NCBI RefSeq assembly: GCF_900104185.1
Contig: NZ_FNIZ01000009.1
Span: forward strand, 84,357 to 148,356
Source of the DNA: Halobacillus aidingensis
GTDB lineage: Bacteria; Bacillota; Bacilli; Bacillales; Halobacillaceae
Length of the DNA stretch: 64,000 nucleotides
Reading direction: 5' to 3'
The position numbers were made by a program, and so were the translations under genes. The notes below the pieces were generated by a model. The model ran no database searches. It was not told the origin of the DNA and was given only the letters and a program-made list of their open reading frames with translations. Shown here piece by piece: positions 16,136 to 26,510 of this stretch. Numbering within the stretch: the first letter of the stretch is position 1; each line of letters opens with the position of its first letter.

Positions 16136-18937
16136 TCAGAGCCATTTTTCAATCTTATTAATCAATTGACGGGTGGACTCATAAGATACGGGGACTTCTG
16201 GTAAGGAATTCAGGAAGTATTTCCCATACCTTGCCTCTATCAACCGTTGATCACAAATAAAGACGACTCCTCGATCAGAACTGCTTCGAATTAATCTTCC
16301 AAAACCTTGTTTGAACCGAATGATTGCATGAGGCAGGGATTTCTCCATAAAGGAATTTTTCCCTTCTTTTTGCAATCGTTCGTTCCTCATCGATTGTATA
16401 GGCTGATCTGGTGGTTGAAAAGGTAAACGGACCATCATTAGACAGGAGAGATCCTCTCCTGGTATGTCCACACCTTCCCAGAAAGAACTCGTCCCTAAGA
16501 GAATAGCCTGATCGAACGCTTGAAAGTTTTTTTTCAAACGATCTCTACTTCCACTTGATACGCCTTGTGCGAAAACCATGAACTCTTCTGGGTCAATAAA
16601 CTCTTTTAGAAGTGTGTAGGTTTGACGAAGCATTTCATAAGAAGTAAATAAAACAAGCATTCTCCCTTTTGTCACTTCAGCAACAGAATAAATGGCTTCA
16701 CTAAGCGCTTCAACAAACGAGTCGGGATCATTTTTTATGTTTGGGAAATCATTCGGTACCATAAGCTGGACCTGCTCCTTAAACTGATAAGGAGATGGAA
16801 TGACAGCTTCTATGGTATTGGCAAAATCTTTTAACCCCAAGGACTTTCGAATGTACTCGAAAGAACCATCTGTTGATAAAGTGGCACTCGTCAAAATTGC
16901 ACTACGCTTTCTACTAAAAAGCCGTTGTTCGAGAAGGTGAGCGACATCGTAAGGTTCACTGAATAAATAGATCGCGTTAACGGCTCCTTCTCCTTCAATT
17001 TCCACCCATTTCACTTCTTCTTCTCTTGTGAAATCAAAATAATGAATGAGCTGGGAGCGAATCTGTTGGCATACATCCATTTGATTGTTCAACCGGGAGA
17101 GAAGAATGGGAATACTGTAGTCTTCTCTAACTGCAAGCTGCATTCTCAGTTGTTCTTCCATTCTTCCCATGTGGACAATCAATTTTTTTATCATAGCTAA
17201 GAAACGATGGGACATTTCTTTAGCTGTGTCAATGAATGCCGGCATCTCTCCAGGTTTTAACAGAAGCTGGGTACGTCCAACATCACTCTTCCCTTTCCCA
17301 AACCTCTTCTGCTTTTTGACACTTTGATAAATATAACGCGAAAGATGACTCAGTTCTTCCTTCGCCTCATCAATAGATTGTTGGCCTCTCATCAGGTTCA
17401 TATAAAAATCTTCCTGCAAAGACCATTCCTTATAAAGACTCTTATGAAAGATCTCTCCAAATTGGGTCAAATGCCGTTGAAGTTCACGATAATTCATTCG
17501 TACTCCAAAGTACCGACTAGCCACTGCTTCCAAATGATGAGCTTCGTCAATAATTACATGCTCATAATCCGGCAGGGCTGATTCCTCTTTCATTATATCC
17601 ATGCAAAGAAGAGCGTGATTTGTAATCACAAGGTCCGCTTGAGCCGCCTTCTCCTGGGCCCATTGGAAAAAGCTGTCGTCAGTAATACCGAGCCTTACGG
17701 TTTTGCTTGACTGTTCCGATGATACTTTATGCCAAAATTGTCTGCCATTTGACGGAAGTTGAATTTCATCCACGTCCCCCGTACGGGTTATGGTCAACCA
17801 AACGAGAATCATCGCCTTTGTCAGTGCAATATCATAATTATCTTGATACGACCTCTCAAGCTCATAATGGAAGTGAATTAAACTTATATAATGAGATTTC
17901 CCTTTATAAAGTACAGCCTTAATCGGGCGGGGAAACATCCGCTCGACCTTAGGTATTTCTTCTTCCAGCAATTGTTTTTGCAGACTCGTCGTGTGGGTGG
18001 AAATGACGACACGTTTTCCACTTTCCATAGCCTGGAAAGCTGCGGATAGTAGGTAAGCGACTGACTTGCCCGTTCCAGCACCTGCTTCTAATATCGCATG
18101 ATTGTTCTCTTCAAGAGCTTGCTTGACACTTGCTGTCATATCCTGCTGTCCTTTGCGGATTTCATAATCAGGAAGCAGACTCCCAAGGCCATTTTCTCCT
18201 TCAAACACTTGCGTTTTCCACGTATTGAACGGTGGAAGTTGAATGGTTTTAGGTGCACGGTCCGGCACTTGCTTACGGACGGCAATCCCGTGCTTAAGCA
18301 TCACATCAGATTCGTTGTTGCTGCCATACCGCTTTTCCTCCAAATACTTCAGAAAGAACTCTCTGAAATCACTTTTCAATTTCCCTTCGATTTTTAACAG
18401 ATGCTGGATCGTGCGCTCTGGGAGACGCTGAAGTTCTTTCAATAAATAAAGGAGCAAATCAGCGGTTACTTGAGCGTCTGACAATGCTCGGTGTGGTCGA
18501 TCATGGCCCATCTCTAACCGTTCTGCTAGCTGTCCCAGCTTGAAAGTAGGAGAAGTCGGCATAAGAATGCGTGCGAATTCCACGGTATCAATAATCGGAT
18601 TATGTAAAGGTTGATAACCGCACCGTACCAATTCATCATTTAGAAAACCCAGATCGAATTCGATGTTATGCGCCACAATGTAAGCATGTTGAAACAGAGG
18701 ATAGACATCCCCTACAATTTCAGAAAAGAGCGGTGCATCTAAAACATCGTCATTTTCAATTCCGGTTAATGACCGAATAAACGGAGGGATCTCTTTTTCT
18801 GGATAAACAAGGGAAGAAAACTCTTCCACTATGGTCCCATTTTCCTCCATAACAACGACACCGATTTCTATGATGCGATCCCCTTTTGAAGCCGCATTTC
18901 CTGTTGTCTCTAAATCCACAATTGCAAATCTTTTCAT
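16136..18937 (-). CDS. dinG: DinG-type ATP-dependent helicase with exonuclease domain
   Basis: The 933-residue protein joins an N-terminal DEDDh 3'-5' exonuclease (MKRFAIVDLETTG, EFDLGFLNDEL, HRALSDAQVTADLL) to an XPD/DinG-like superfamily 2 helicase. Helicase motifs are AGAGTGKSVAYL (Walker A), VIIDEAHHLEAVA (DEAH box), SATLSTDG and QGFGRLIRSSSDRG (motif VI). The four cysteines of the iron-sulfur domain in E. coli DinG are not evident, as in other Firmicute forms that act mainly as nucleases. The ATG at 18937 is used because AGGG lies 7 nt upstream. Confidence 0.95.
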   Translation of the reverse strand: MKRFAIVDLETTGNAASKGDRIIEIGVVVMEENGTIVEEFSSLVYPEKEIPPFIRSLTGIENDDVLDAPLFSEIVGDVYPLFQHAYIVAHNIEFDLGFLNDELVRCGYQPLHNPIIDTVEFARILMPTSPTFKLGQLAERLEMGHDRPHRALSDAQVTADLLLYLLKELQRLPERTIQHLLKIEGKLKSDFREFFLKYLEEKRYGSNNESDVMLKHGIAVRKQVPDRAPKTIQLPPFNTWKTQVFEGENGLGSLLPDYEIRKGQQDMTASVKQALEENNHAILEAGAGTGKSVAYLLSAAFQAMESGKRVVISTHTTSLQKQLLEEEIPKVERMFPRPIKAVLYKGKSHYISLIHFHYELERSYQDNYDIALTKAMILVWLTITRTGDVDEIQLPSNGRQFWHKVSSEQSSKTVRLGITDDSFFQWAQEKAAQADLVITNHALLCMDIMKEESALPDYEHVIIDEAHHLEAVASRYFGVRMNYRELQRHLTQFGEIFHKSLYKEWSLQEDFYMNLMRGQQSIDEAKEELSHLSRYIYQSVKKQKRFGKGKSDVGRTQLLLKPGEMPAFIDTAKEMSHRFLAMIKKLIVHMGRMEEQLRMQLAVREDYSIPILLSRLNNQMDVCQQIRSQLIHYFDFTREEEVKWVEIEGEGAVNAIYLFSEPYDVAHLLEQRLFSRKRSAILTSATLSTDGSFEYIRKSLGLKDFANTIEAVIPSPYQFKEQVQLMVPNDFPNIKNDPDSFVEALSEAIYSVAEVTKGRMLVLFTSYEMLRQTYTLLKEFIDPEEFMVFAQGVSSGSRDRLKKNFQAFDQAILLGTSSFWEGVDIPGEDLSCLMMVRLPFQPPDQPIQSMRNERLQKEGKNSFMEKSLPHAIIRFKQGFGRLIRSSSDRGVVFICDQRLIEARYGKYFLNSLPEVPVSYESTRQLINKIEKWL

Positions 18938-18956
18938 GTTCATCCCTACTTTCACA

Positions 18957-19002
18957 ACAAAAAGGAAGGACCTTGCCTAAGACCGTGGCATAGATCCTTT
19001 CT
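18957..19002 (-). terminator. Terminator between panD and dinG
   Basis: On the minus strand AAAGGATCTATGCC pairs imperfectly with GGCAAGGTCCTTCC and is followed by TTTTTG. Confidence 0.7.
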
Positions 19003-19020
19003 TCACTCGCTAGTCACTTC

Positions 19021-19410
19021 TTATAATGGCAATGCTTGTAAAGGTGGTTCTTCCTCGATGATTTTCTCAACCTTGTTATTCTCATCCATCAGGGCAATCT
19101 TTGGACGAAATTCTTCAAGTTCCTCTTCATTAAGCATCGCATAGGAAACAATAATGATAATATCATCCGGCTGTACACGGCGGGCCGCTGCACCATTCAG
19201 GCAGATAACACCACTCCCACGCTCACCAGCAATCACATAGGTCTCAAGACGTTCACCATTATTATTGTTGACAATCTGCACTTTTTCATGGGGAAGTATA
19301 CCGACTTGATCAAGCAAATCCTGATCGATCGTCACACTTCCAACATAGTTCAAATTCGCTTCAGTTACGCGCGCCCGGTGTATTTTTGCTTTCATCATTG
19401 TACGTAACAT
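19021..19410 (-). CDS. panD: Aspartate 1-decarboxylase
   Basis: PanD makes beta-alanine for pantothenate. The 129-residue proenzyme has the self-cleavage site YVGSVTID: Gly24-Ser25 breaks to give the pyruvoyl group on Ser25. [17 protein letters not shown] and [13 protein letters not shown] are also conserved. Start at 19410, shortly after panC. Length is normal for Bacillus. Confidence 0.97.
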   Translation of the reverse strand: MLRTMMKAKIHRARVTEANLNYVGSVTIDQDLLDQVGILPHEKVQIVNNNNGERLETYVIAGERGSGVICLNGAAARRVQPDDIIIIVSYAMLNEEELEEFRPKIALMDENNKVEKIIEEEPPLQALPL

Positions 19411-19431
19411 ATGAAATGACCTCCTTGACGA

Positions 19432-20298
19432 TCACCCATAGATGACATGTCCTTCATGATCGAAAACGACATTGTCAATCAACCTCACATTGTCATAAAA
19501 TACAGCCGCAGCGAGAATCACAGGACGATCGATCTTCTCTATAAATTCTAACTCAGGATAAGATAATAATTCAATATAATCTATCTTACCACGAGTTTTC
19601 TGTTCAAGAAACTTCTCTGTCGCCTCAATGATAAATTCTTTGGACCTTTGTCCTTCCATGACAAGTCTCCTGCCATACTGCAGCGCTTCCTGTATGGACG
19701 GAGACTCTCTTCGTTCCTTATCGGAGAGACGGACATTTCTACTGCTTTTCGCAAGACCGTCTTCCTCTCTTACCGTAGGGACAGGGATGAGATTGACAGG
19801 CATATTATAATCTTTGATCAACGCATCTACGACAGCTACTTGTTGTGCATCCTTCATTCCGAAGTAGACGTTGTCAGGTCTTGTAATATTGAATAACTTA
19901 GTGAGGACGGTAACTACCCCATCAAAGTGGCCCGGACGGCTCTTTCCACACAAAACATTCGTCCGTTTGGTAACCGTCATATTCACGGATAATGACTGCG
20001 GATACATCGTTTCATTGGTAGGAAGAAAAACAAGATCAACACCGTTTTCTTTTGCTGCCTTTCGATCATGTTCCTCATCACGAGGGTATGTATCCAAATC
20101 TTCCCCCTCCCCAAATTGCAGAGGGTTCACGAAAATGCTGAGAATCACTTTATCATTTTCCTTCTTCGCTTCTTTAATAAGGCGGATATGCCCTTCATGA
20201 AGGTAGCCCATCGTAGGAACGAATCCAATGGTCTCCCCATTTTTCGTCCACTCGGAAATCAATGTGTTCACTTGATCAATTTCTCTTAGTACTTCCAT
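19432..20298 (-). CDS. panC: Pantothenate synthetase (pantoate-beta-alanine ligase)
   Basis: PanC joins pantoate to beta-alanine through a pantoyl-adenylate. The 288-residue protein has the nucleotide-binding signature VPTMGYLHEGHIRLIKEA (HIGH-like), VNPLQFGEGEDLDTYPRD, RPGHFDGVVTVLTKLFN and KSSRNVRLS (KMSKS-like). It lies 8 nt after panB and 21 nt before panD, giving the complete panBCD set. Confidence 0.97.
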   Translation of the reverse strand: MEVLREIDQVNTLISEWTKNGETIGFVPTMGYLHEGHIRLIKEAKKENDKVILSIFVNPLQFGEGEDLDTYPRDEEHDRKAAKENGVDLVFLPTNETMYPQSLSVNMTVTKRTNVLCGKSRPGHFDGVVTVLTKLFNITRPDNVYFGMKDAQQVAVVDALIKDYNMPVNLIPVPTVREEDGLAKSSRNVRLSDKERRESPSIQEALQYGRRLVMEGQRSKEFIIEATEKFLEQKTRGKIDYIELLSYPELEFIEKIDRPVILAAAVFYDNVRLIDNVVFDHEGHVIYG

Positions 20299-20306
20299 TT
20301 TTCACC

Positions 20307-21128
20307 TTACTCCTCTGGCAGTTCATTAAGATTCATAGTAAATGTATGGGATTCTTCCGGAAAAGCCTTCATCTTCACTTCTTTTACATAAGATTGCACC
20401 GCTTCTCCTAGAAGATGGTTGCTATCGATATAAGGCTTTACGAACTTCGGTAATCGATCAACCCCATATTTTAGAATATCGTGGTAGACGAGAACCTGAC
20501 CATCGCACTCTGCCCCGGCACCGATCCCAATCGTAGGGATAGACAACCGGTTTGTAATTTGCTCTGCTAATTGTCTAGGAACGCACTCAAGAACAAGAGC
20601 CATTGCACCTGCCGCTTCGATTTCAAGCGCTTCTTCGATGAGTCGTTCCGCTGATCCCTGATCCTTCCCCTGAACCTTGTAACCCCCGAGAACGTTGACC
20701 GATTGCGGAGTTAAACCGATATGACCGACCACAGGAATCCCGGCATGGACAAGCTTTTTCATCACTTCAGAGACTTCACCGCTCCCTTCAAGCTTTAATG
20801 CTTGAGCACCTGTTTCCTGATAGAGTCTACGCGCATTTTTCAAGGTGTCCTCTGTGGAAATATGATAGGACATGAAGGGCATATCAATGACTTTGAATGT
20901 GTCAGGTGCACCACGATAGACCGCTTTTCCATGGTGGATCATATCCTCCATCGTCACCGGGATCGTTGAGTCATAACCAAGTACCGTCATTCCCAAGCTG
21001 TCTCCGATGAGAATCATATCAACATTCGCTTCCTCTGACATTTTCGCTGATGGATAATCATAACTTGTGATCATGACGATTTTATCTTTGTCATGCTTCA
21101 TACGCAGGAACTGTGCCTTATTACGCAT
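20307..21128 (-). CDS. panB: 3-methyl-2-oxobutanoate hydroxymethyltransferase
   Basis: PanB makes ketopantoate, the first step in pantothenate synthesis. The 273-residue TIM-barrel protein shows [37 protein letters not shown] (metal and substrate sites), [11 protein letters not shown] and [22 protein letters not shown]. The ATG at 21128 is chosen for its GGGAGG site. It overlaps the birA end by 8 nt, so the two are probably translationally coupled. Confidence 0.97.
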   Translation of the reverse strand: MRNKAQFLRMKHDKDKIVMITSYDYPSAKMSEEANVDMILIGDSLGMTVLGYDSTIPVTMEDMIHHGKAVYRGAPDTFKVIDMPFMSYHISTEDTLKNARRLYQETGAQALKLEGSGEVSEVMKKLVHAGIPVVGHIGLTPQSVNVLGGYKVQGKDQGSAERLIEEALEIEAAGAMALVLECVPRQLAEQITNRLSIPTIGIGAGAECDGQVLVYHDILKYGVDRLPKFVKPYIDSNHLLGEAVQSYVKEVKMKAFPEESHTFTMNLNELPEE

Positions 21129-22113
21129 GATATCCTCCCTCTCCCCAATGAATTTCCGCTGAATATAGTTTCTCTTCTTCTCCGTCTTTGCTTTTCGCGC
21201 GCAAAGCTCCATCAGGCTCAATCCCTACAAGGGTCGCTTGCCACGTTTTTTTCATTGTAGATATGGTCACTTCTTCGCCGATTTTGTATCCGAAGTGCTC
21301 CCAATCTTTTTTAATGGATGAAAACCCATGGGCCTCAAACCGTTCATACGTTTCTTCAAAAAGACGGAGAATGTGCTGAACCGTTTGTTGAATATTCCAA
21401 TGCTGTCTGGATTCGATTTTCAGTGAAGAAGCTTTGTATTTAATATCTGCAGGGATTTCACGATCTTCTTGGTTTACGTTCATTCCCATACCCAGCACAA
21501 TATATTGGATGGTATCTTGTTCCGCTTGCATTTCGGTAAGAATTCCTGATACCTTCTTATGATTAATTAATAAATCATTCGGCCATTTGATTTGCGGAGC
21601 CAACGCAGACCTTTCTGCAATCATCCTTGCTAATACGGTTGCTGCCAGGAGAGTGATTTGAGGTGCTTGCACAGGAGGTAGATTCGGGCGTAAGAGGACA
21701 CTCATCCATATCCCCTTTCCTTTCGGTGAATCCCAATTTCTCGACATTCGCCCTTTTCCTTTCACTTGCTCATCTGCAATGACTACAGTTCCATGCGGTT
21801 TTCCCTGTTTGGCAAGCTGATGCACAATTTCCTGGGTGGATTCTACCTGGTCGTAATGATGCAATTCATGACCGATCCATTTTGTATCCAGCCCCCATCT
21901 GAGAGTGTTCTCACTGATCTTATCGGGGGAAGACAAAATTTTATAACCTTTACGTTGGACGGCCTCAATTTCATATCCGTCCTTCTTTAATTCGTTCATA
22001 TGCTTCCAGACGGCTGTCCTTGATATTCCCAGCTGGCCGGAAAGTTCCTGGCCTGATATATGGCCCTCTACGTTATTGAGTAACTGGATTAATTCCTTGC
22101 GGGTGGATTCCAT
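21121..22113 (-). CDS. birA: Bifunctional biotin-protein ligase and biotin repressor BirA
   Basis: BirA attaches biotin to acetyl-CoA carboxylase and pyruvate carboxylase and represses biotin genes. The 330-residue protein has an N-terminal winged helix ([24 protein letters not shown]), a ligase core with [26 protein letters not shown] (GRGR-like loop), [19 protein letters not shown] and GMGMNVNQ, and a C-terminal SH3-like domain. The ATG at 22113 gives MESTRKEL as in B. subtilis; AAAGGAG is 11 nt upstream. The start overlaps the end of cca by 25 nt. Confidence 0.95.
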   Translation of the reverse strand: MESTRKELIQLLNNVEGHISGQELSGQLGISRTAVWKHMNELKKDGYEIEAVQRKGYKILSSPDKISENTLRWGLDTKWIGHELHHYDQVESTQEIVHQLAKQGKPHGTVVIADEQVKGKGRMSRNWDSPKGKGIWMSVLLRPNLPPVQAPQITLLAATVLARMIAERSALAPQIKWPNDLLINHKKVSGILTEMQAEQDTIQYIVLGMGMNVNQEDREIPADIKYKASSLKIESRQHWNIQQTVQHILRLFEETYERFEAHGFSSIKKDWEHFGYKIGEEVTISTMKKTWQATLVGIEPDGALRAKSKDGEEEKLYSAEIHWGEGGYHA

Positions 22114-23291
22114 TCCCTCACCCACTCCTTTATCTTTTCATAATCGTTTTCCATTTCCCCTGTGACCACATGGTGTTCAATCGTATCCATCCATTCTGAG
22201 ATCCATGAACCTTTCGGTAAATCTGAGAACAATTGCAGAAGGTCTTTGGCTTGGAAAGTCAGCTCCCTTTTGTCAAGAATAGGAAGCCGTTCTTTCATCT
22301 CCATCAAAGCCTTGTCCAAGTTTACATCTTCTTGGTGTAAAGCAGAGAACAATCTAGAGAACGATGGGAAGAGTTCTTCATCTAATTGATAAACAAGCCA
22401 TGCTGTCACATTCTTCTCTATTTCATACTGTTTATAGGCGTACAATAACTGAATTGTTTTTTTCTTTGTATCCTTTGAAAGTTTCCATGACTTCATGAAA
22501 TTTTCTGCTGATAACTGTGGAAATTGCAACACATAAAAAGCGATAATCTCATGCCATCCAACTAGAGGTGAATTCGGCACATTTCTATGGATGTCCAAGT
22601 CTTTAAGAATTGGCAGATGATTCTTCAACCCTGTCGTATGCAGTAAGTGTAATCCTAATGCATAATCCGAGCCTCTGAAAATTTTCTCCGTTTCCACTGC
22701 AATTCTTTCAATGGAAATGTATTGAAGTAAATGAGACAAGCGATTCAATGCTTCTTCTGTCTTCTTTTCAATATGAAATGAAAGTTGGCTGGCAAACCTG
22801 ACAGCTCTCATCATTCGTAACGGATCTTCTTGAAAACGCTCAGCTGGCTGACCAACAGCTTCAATCCTTTCCTTGCGTATTGCATCATGTCCGTGGTAAG
22901 GATCAATAAGATTGCCGTTTCTACTCATAGCGATTGCATTAATCGTAAAGTCTCTTCGCGCCAAATCAAGGGTGATATCCCGGACGAAGGTCACCTCATC
23001 TGGATGACGGTAGTCTTCATAACCTTCTTCTACACGATATGTCGTAACTTCGTATGAAACAGAACGATGGCGCACGATCACGGTGCCATGCTCAATTCCT
23101 ACAGGGATGGCTTTTTCAAATATTTCCTGGATCCGTTCAGGGGTTTCTGAAGTAGCAATATCGATATCATTGACAGGTATGCCGCTTAAATAGTCACGAA
23201 CAGCACCACCGACGATGTAAGCTTCGCCCCCAGCTTCCTCAATCTTTTGAATTACTTCAAAGGCAGGTTCGAATACTTCGTGATTACTCAT
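22089..23291 (-). CDS. cca: CCA-adding tRNA nucleotidyltransferase
   Basis: This enzyme adds or repairs the 3' CCA of tRNA. The 400-residue class II enzyme carries YIVGGAVRDYLSG and NDIDIATSETPE (catalytic Asp pair), RRDFTINAIAM, EDPLRMMRAVRFA and the neck helix IERIAVETEKIF. The C-terminal body domain is shorter in known motifs but of normal length. Its start overlaps the end of bshA by 8 nt, consistent with one transcript. Confidence 0.97.
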   Translation of the reverse strand: MSNHEVFEPAFEVIQKIEEAGGEAYIVGGAVRDYLSGIPVNDIDIATSETPERIQEIFEKAIPVGIEHGTVIVRHRSVSYEVTTYRVEEGYEDYRHPDEVTFVRDITLDLARRDFTINAIAMSRNGNLIDPYHGHDAIRKERIEAVGQPAERFQEDPLRMMRAVRFASQLSFHIEKKTEEALNRLSHLLQYISIERIAVETEKIFRGSDYALGLHLLHTTGLKNHLPILKDLDIHRNVPNSPLVGWHEIIAFYVLQFPQLSAENFMKSWKLSKDTKKKTIQLLYAYKQYEIEKNVTAWLVYQLDEELFPSFSRLFSALHQEDVNLDKALMEMKERLPILDKRELTFQAKDLLQLFSDLPKGSWISEWMDTIEHHVVTGEMENDYEKIKEWVREWNPPARN

Positions 23292-24411
23292 GATTCAACA
23301 CCTGTTCATAAAGAGTTTCGTACTGTCTAAGGATTGTGTTTGTTGCGAACTTATCATGAACGACTCTTTTCGATCGTTCAGCCATCGTTTGATGCAGATC
23401 CTTATCCTCTAATACTTTTGTGGCGAAGTAGGAAATTTGTTCAACATTTCCAAGTTCTGCGATAAAACCGGTTTCCCCATGATCGATAACTTCTGGGATC
23501 CCTCCGATATTTGTTCCGATACAAGGCACGCCGCACGCCATGGCTTCAAGAAGGACAAGTCCAAAACTTTCTTTCTCAGATAACAATAATTTCAAATCTG
23601 AAATAGAAAGGAGTTCACTAACGTTTTCCTGCTTTCCTAAAAAGAGGACGCGATCATCTAACCCTAGCTGTTGAACAAGTTGATGACATTCGGAATATTC
23701 CGGACCGTCTCCAACTAGCAACAACTTCGCAGGCATTTGCTCTGCGACAGCTGCAAAGGTTTTGATGACATCTGTCACTCTTTTTACTCTTCGGAAATTA
23801 GAAATGTGGATGAGTACCGCATCTTCTTCATGAATTCCATAGTGCTCCTTAAGACGTTGTTCATCTTTACGATAATACTCCCTTTCATCTACAAAATTAT
23901 AGATGACGTCAATGGACCGGTCTGTATGTAACATTTCTTTCGTTTGGTCAACAAGGCTTTGCGAGACAGCCGTGACTCTGTCCGACTGTTCGATCCCAAA
24001 CCGAATCATTTGTTTAAGACTGGAATCTATGCCCAGGACAGTAATATCTGTTCCATGAAGCGTCGTAATAATTTTTACATCACGTTCACACATTTGCTTG
24101 GCTAAAATCGCACAAATGGCATGTGGCATCGCATAATGGACATGGAGAATATCCAATTCCTCTCTATTAATTACATCTGCCATCTTAGCTGCGAGAGCTA
24201 GGTCATAAGGGGGGTGCTGGAATACTGGATAATTACTGACTTCCACTTCATGATAATAAATATTCGGATATACACGGTTCAGACGGAAGGGGACTTGAGA
24301 TGCCACAAAATGGATTTCATGCCCTTTCTCTGCCAGCAACTTCCCAAGCTCTGTAGCAATGACACCTGATCCCCCTACGGTCGGGTAACAAGTGATACCT
24401 ATTTTAGCCAT
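23284..24411 (-). CDS. bshA: N-acetyl-alpha-D-glucosaminyl L-malate synthase (bacillithiol)
   Basis: BshA joins UDP-GlcNAc to L-malate in the first step of bacillithiol synthesis. The 375-residue GT4 glycosyltransferase starts MAKIGITCYPTVGGSGV and has HVHYAMPHAICA, NFRRVKRV, and the donor-binding SEKESFGLVLLEAMACGVPCI. In B. subtilis bshB1 lies between mgsA and bshA; here the gap to mgsA is 15 nt and holds no gene. Confidence 0.96.
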   Translation of the reverse strand: MAKIGITCYPTVGGSGVIATELGKLLAEKGHEIHFVASQVPFRLNRVYPNIYYHEVEVSNYPVFQHPPYDLALAAKMADVINREELDILHVHYAMPHAICAILAKQMCERDVKIITTLHGTDITVLGIDSSLKQMIRFGIEQSDRVTAVSQSLVDQTKEMLHTDRSIDVIYNFVDEREYYRKDEQRLKEHYGIHEEDAVLIHISNFRRVKRVTDVIKTFAAVAEQMPAKLLLVGDGPEYSECHQLVQQLGLDDRVLFLGKQENVSELLSISDLKLLLSEKESFGLVLLEAMACGVPCIGTNIGGIPEVIDHGETGFIAELGNVEQISYFATKVLEDKDLHQTMAERSKRVVHDKFATNTILRQYETLYEQVLNHE

Positions 24412-24426
24412 AATCGATCACTCCTG

Positions 24427-24831
24427 TTATCTGTTCATTTCAATGATGCCTTTCCAATCGAAATCTCCATGATCCAAGGCCTGAATCATAATATCTGCCA
24501 TTGCTTGGTTTGTCGCTACAGGGATTTGATGAACATCACATAACCTCAGCAAAGCACTAATATCAGGTTCATGGGGCTGTGCTGTAAGCGGATCACGGAA
24601 AAAGACAACCATATGCATCTCTTCACTTGCAATTTTAGCTCCGATTTGTTGATCGCCGCCGAGCGGCCCGGATTGAAACCTTGTCACTTTCAAGTCTGCT
24701 TCGTCTGCGATTCTCATCCCTGTCGTACCTGTAGCAAACAATTGGTGCTTCGATAAGATGGAATGATATTTTTTCGCAAAACGGATGATATCTTCTTTCT
24801 TTTTATCGTGCGCAATCAATGCGATATTCAT
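24427..24831 (-). CDS. mgsA: Methylglyoxal synthase
   Basis: MgsA converts dihydroxyacetone phosphate to methylglyoxal and phosphate, a bypass that relieves sugar-phosphate stress. The 134-residue protein has [21 protein letters not shown] (phosphate loop), [12 protein letters not shown] (catalytic Asp) and VFFRDPL. The ATG at 24831 is chosen over an upstream in-frame start because it matches the family and follows GAGAGG. Bacillithiol helps detoxify methylglyoxal, so linkage to bshA makes sense. Confidence 0.97.
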   Translation of the reverse strand: MNIALIAHDKKKEDIIRFAKKYHSILSKHQLFATGTTGMRIADEADLKVTRFQSGPLGGDQQIGAKIASEEMHMVVFFRDPLTAQPHEPDISALLRLCDVHQIPVATNQAMADIMIQALDHGDFDWKGIIEMNR

Positions 24832-24847
24832 TGTAAACCTCTCCCTG

Positions 24848-25648
24848 TTAGTCAAGTATGTGTTCAAGACCATAAACGAGGACGTCAAGTTCCATCACAC
24901 GTTCTGCAGCAAGTTTCACCCCGCTCATAAATGATTCACGATGAATGGAGTCATGTTTTACAGTCAGTGTTTCGCCGTGTCCACCAAAGATGACTTCCTG
25001 GTGAGCCACAAGACCCGGAAGCCTCATACTGTGAATTTTCATTCCATCAACATCCGCCCCGCGGGCACCTTCAAGCGTTTCGGTTTCTGATTCGTGTCCT
25101 TGTTTATGAGGATGGCGAACCTCTTTAATTAACTCAGCGGTTTTAAGTGCGGTCCCTGAAGGAGCATCAAGCTTTTGATCATGATGCTTTTCGATGATTT
25201 CCACATCCGGAAAATGTTTGGCTGCCCACTTTGAAAATTGCATCATGAGAACAGCCCCGATAGCGAAGTTAGGAGCAATGATGGTCCCGATCCCTCGTTC
25301 CGATGCCAGGGTAGTCAACTCGGATAGTTCATCTTCTGAAAATCCTGTAGTACCAACGACGGGTCTGACGCCGTTTTCAATAGCAAGCTTTGTATGTTTG
25401 TACCCATTCTCAGGTGTCGTCAAATCAATCAGAACATCAGCTTCGACTTCACTCAGACATGTGGCAGCATCCGTATAGATGACCGCTTCCATATCAGGAA
25501 AACCATCCAGTTCTTTCACAGTCATTCCTTCGTGCTTTCGATCAATACAAGCCACAAGTGTAAGCGTGGATTGATTATCGATCATTTTTAATGCTTCTTT
25601 GCCCATTTTACCACGCGGGCCTGCGACAATCACTTTAATATTACTCAC
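24848..25648 (-). CDS. dapB: 4-hydroxy-tetrahydrodipicolinate reductase
   Basis: DapB makes tetrahydrodipicolinate for lysine, cell wall and spore dipicolinate. The 266-residue product starts with GTG at 25648 ([19 protein letters not shown], the NAD(P) loop), and contains [27 protein letters not shown] (catalytic His and Lys region) and [18 protein letters not shown] lies 9 nt upstream. Its start overlaps the end of ypjD by 8 nt. Confidence 0.97.
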   Translation of the reverse strand: MSNIKVIVAGPRGKMGKEALKMIDNQSTLTLVACIDRKHEGMTVKELDGFPDMEAVIYTDAATCLSEVEADVLIDLTTPENGYKHTKLAIENGVRPVVGTTGFSEDELSELTTLASERGIGTIIAPNFAIGAVLMMQFSKWAAKHFPDVEIIEKHHDQKLDAPSGTALKTAELIKEVRHPHKQGHESETETLEGARGADVDGMKIHSMRLPGLVAHQEVIFGGHGETLTVKHDSIHRESFMSGVKLAAERVMELDVLVYGLEHILD

Positions 25649-25982
25649 TATTCGTTCCTCCTTCTTTACGTGTCCAGCGATCTTTATCTCTCGTCTCAAT
25701 TTTACTCATGGATTGTTCAAAAGCATCAGAGAGATCGATGTCCAGTGAATTTGCAAAACATGTAAGGACGAAAATAACATCGCCAAGCTCTTCTTCAAGA
25801 GCTTTATCTTTTTCCGTACTCTTTTTGGGTTTCTCCCCATATCGATGGTTGATTTCTCTTGCCATCTCTCCCACTTCTTCTGTCAACCGTGCCTGAAGAC
25901 TAAGAGGAGAAAAATAACCTTCTTTAAATTGCGATATGTACTCATCCACTCTTTGTTGGATATCTTTTGTCGTGTAGTTCAT
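25641..25982 (-). CDS. ypjD: MazG-like nucleotide pyrophosphohydrolase YpjD
   Basis: The 113-residue protein has the all-alpha NTP pyrophosphatase core: [16 protein letters not shown], with the first EE pair, and [14 protein letters not shown], with the second E-x2-D pair; both bind magnesium. Such single-domain MazG proteins hydrolyse noncanonical or surplus nucleoside triphosphates. It is the first gene of the dapB train. The Lys, Glu and Thr-rich C-terminus is variable in the family. Confidence 0.92.
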   Translation of the reverse strand: MNYTTKDIQQRVDEYISQFKEGYFSPLSLQARLTEEVGEMAREINHRYGEKPKKSTEKDKALEEELGDVIFVLTCFANSLDIDLSDAFEQSMSKIETRDKDRWTRKEGGTNSE

Positions 25983-26016
25983 TAAAAACCCTCGCTTCTT
26001 TAAGGACTCTCTCTAA

Positions 26017-26045
26017 ATGTTAGCCAAAAGGCCGCCATTTGACAA
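26017..26045 (-). promoter_or_regulatory. Sigma-A promoter for the ypjD-dapB operon
   Basis: On the minus strand TTGTCA (26045-26040) and TAACAT (26022-26017) are 17 nt apart, about 35 nt before the ypjD start. Confidence 0.65.
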
Positions 26046-26084
26046 ATTTTTTAGTTTAAACCTTTAAAAATTATTGATTATTTT

Positions 26085-26332
26085 ATATAAGCTTCCGATT
26101 GTGGAAGACTCCTTTTGGAGATAAACGGGGTTCGTTTACCATATTGGGAGTCAGGGGTGGTTGGGAAGCTACTCGCTTTCCTGTGGGGATGACGGCAAGC
26201 CTCCTCGAGCTTCGCTCTGTGGGGTCTCGCCAGCCAATCCATTCCCACGGGAGTCTCGCAGCTTCCCAACCACCCCATTTGATACCGGAGACAAACGAAC
26301 CCCTAGACCAAGATGGGATGTCTTCAACCATC
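26085..26332. repeat. Dispersed repeat, type II copy 1
   Basis: The copy opens with CGATTGTGGAAGACTC and folds on itself: GGGTGGTTGGGAAGCT (26156-26171) pairs with AGCTTCCCAACCACCC (26260-26275), and farther out GGGTTCGTTT pairs with AAACGAACCC. The loop holds CTCGCTTTCC, a CCTCCTCG hairpin core, and CCCACGGGAGTCTCG. Related copies are at 42822-43040 and 55602-55860. Confidence 0.88.
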
Positions 26333-26356
26333 TCTGTATTATAGGAAAAAGCGGTT

Positions 26357-26510
26357 TTAAGTGTGGAGGCGCCTCGGTCAGCGGCGTTTGGACTGGACTG
26401 AGCTGGCGGAGATAAAGGAAACACGAAGAACGGAGTGTTTCGATGCTGACTTATCGTACAGAAGCGAGGGGAGTCTCACTAGTCGCTAGGCGCCGGAACC
26501 GGATATTTAA
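26357..26510. repeat. 154-bp module D, copy 1
   Basis: This stretch is nearly identical to 56010-56163 and has the same length. It starts with TTAAGTGTG, and its ends carry inverted GGCGCC and AGCGGC/GCCGCT blocks (copy 1 reads GTCGCT at its right end). It lies inside a larger repeat whose right side follows at 26511-26660. Confidence 0.88.
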
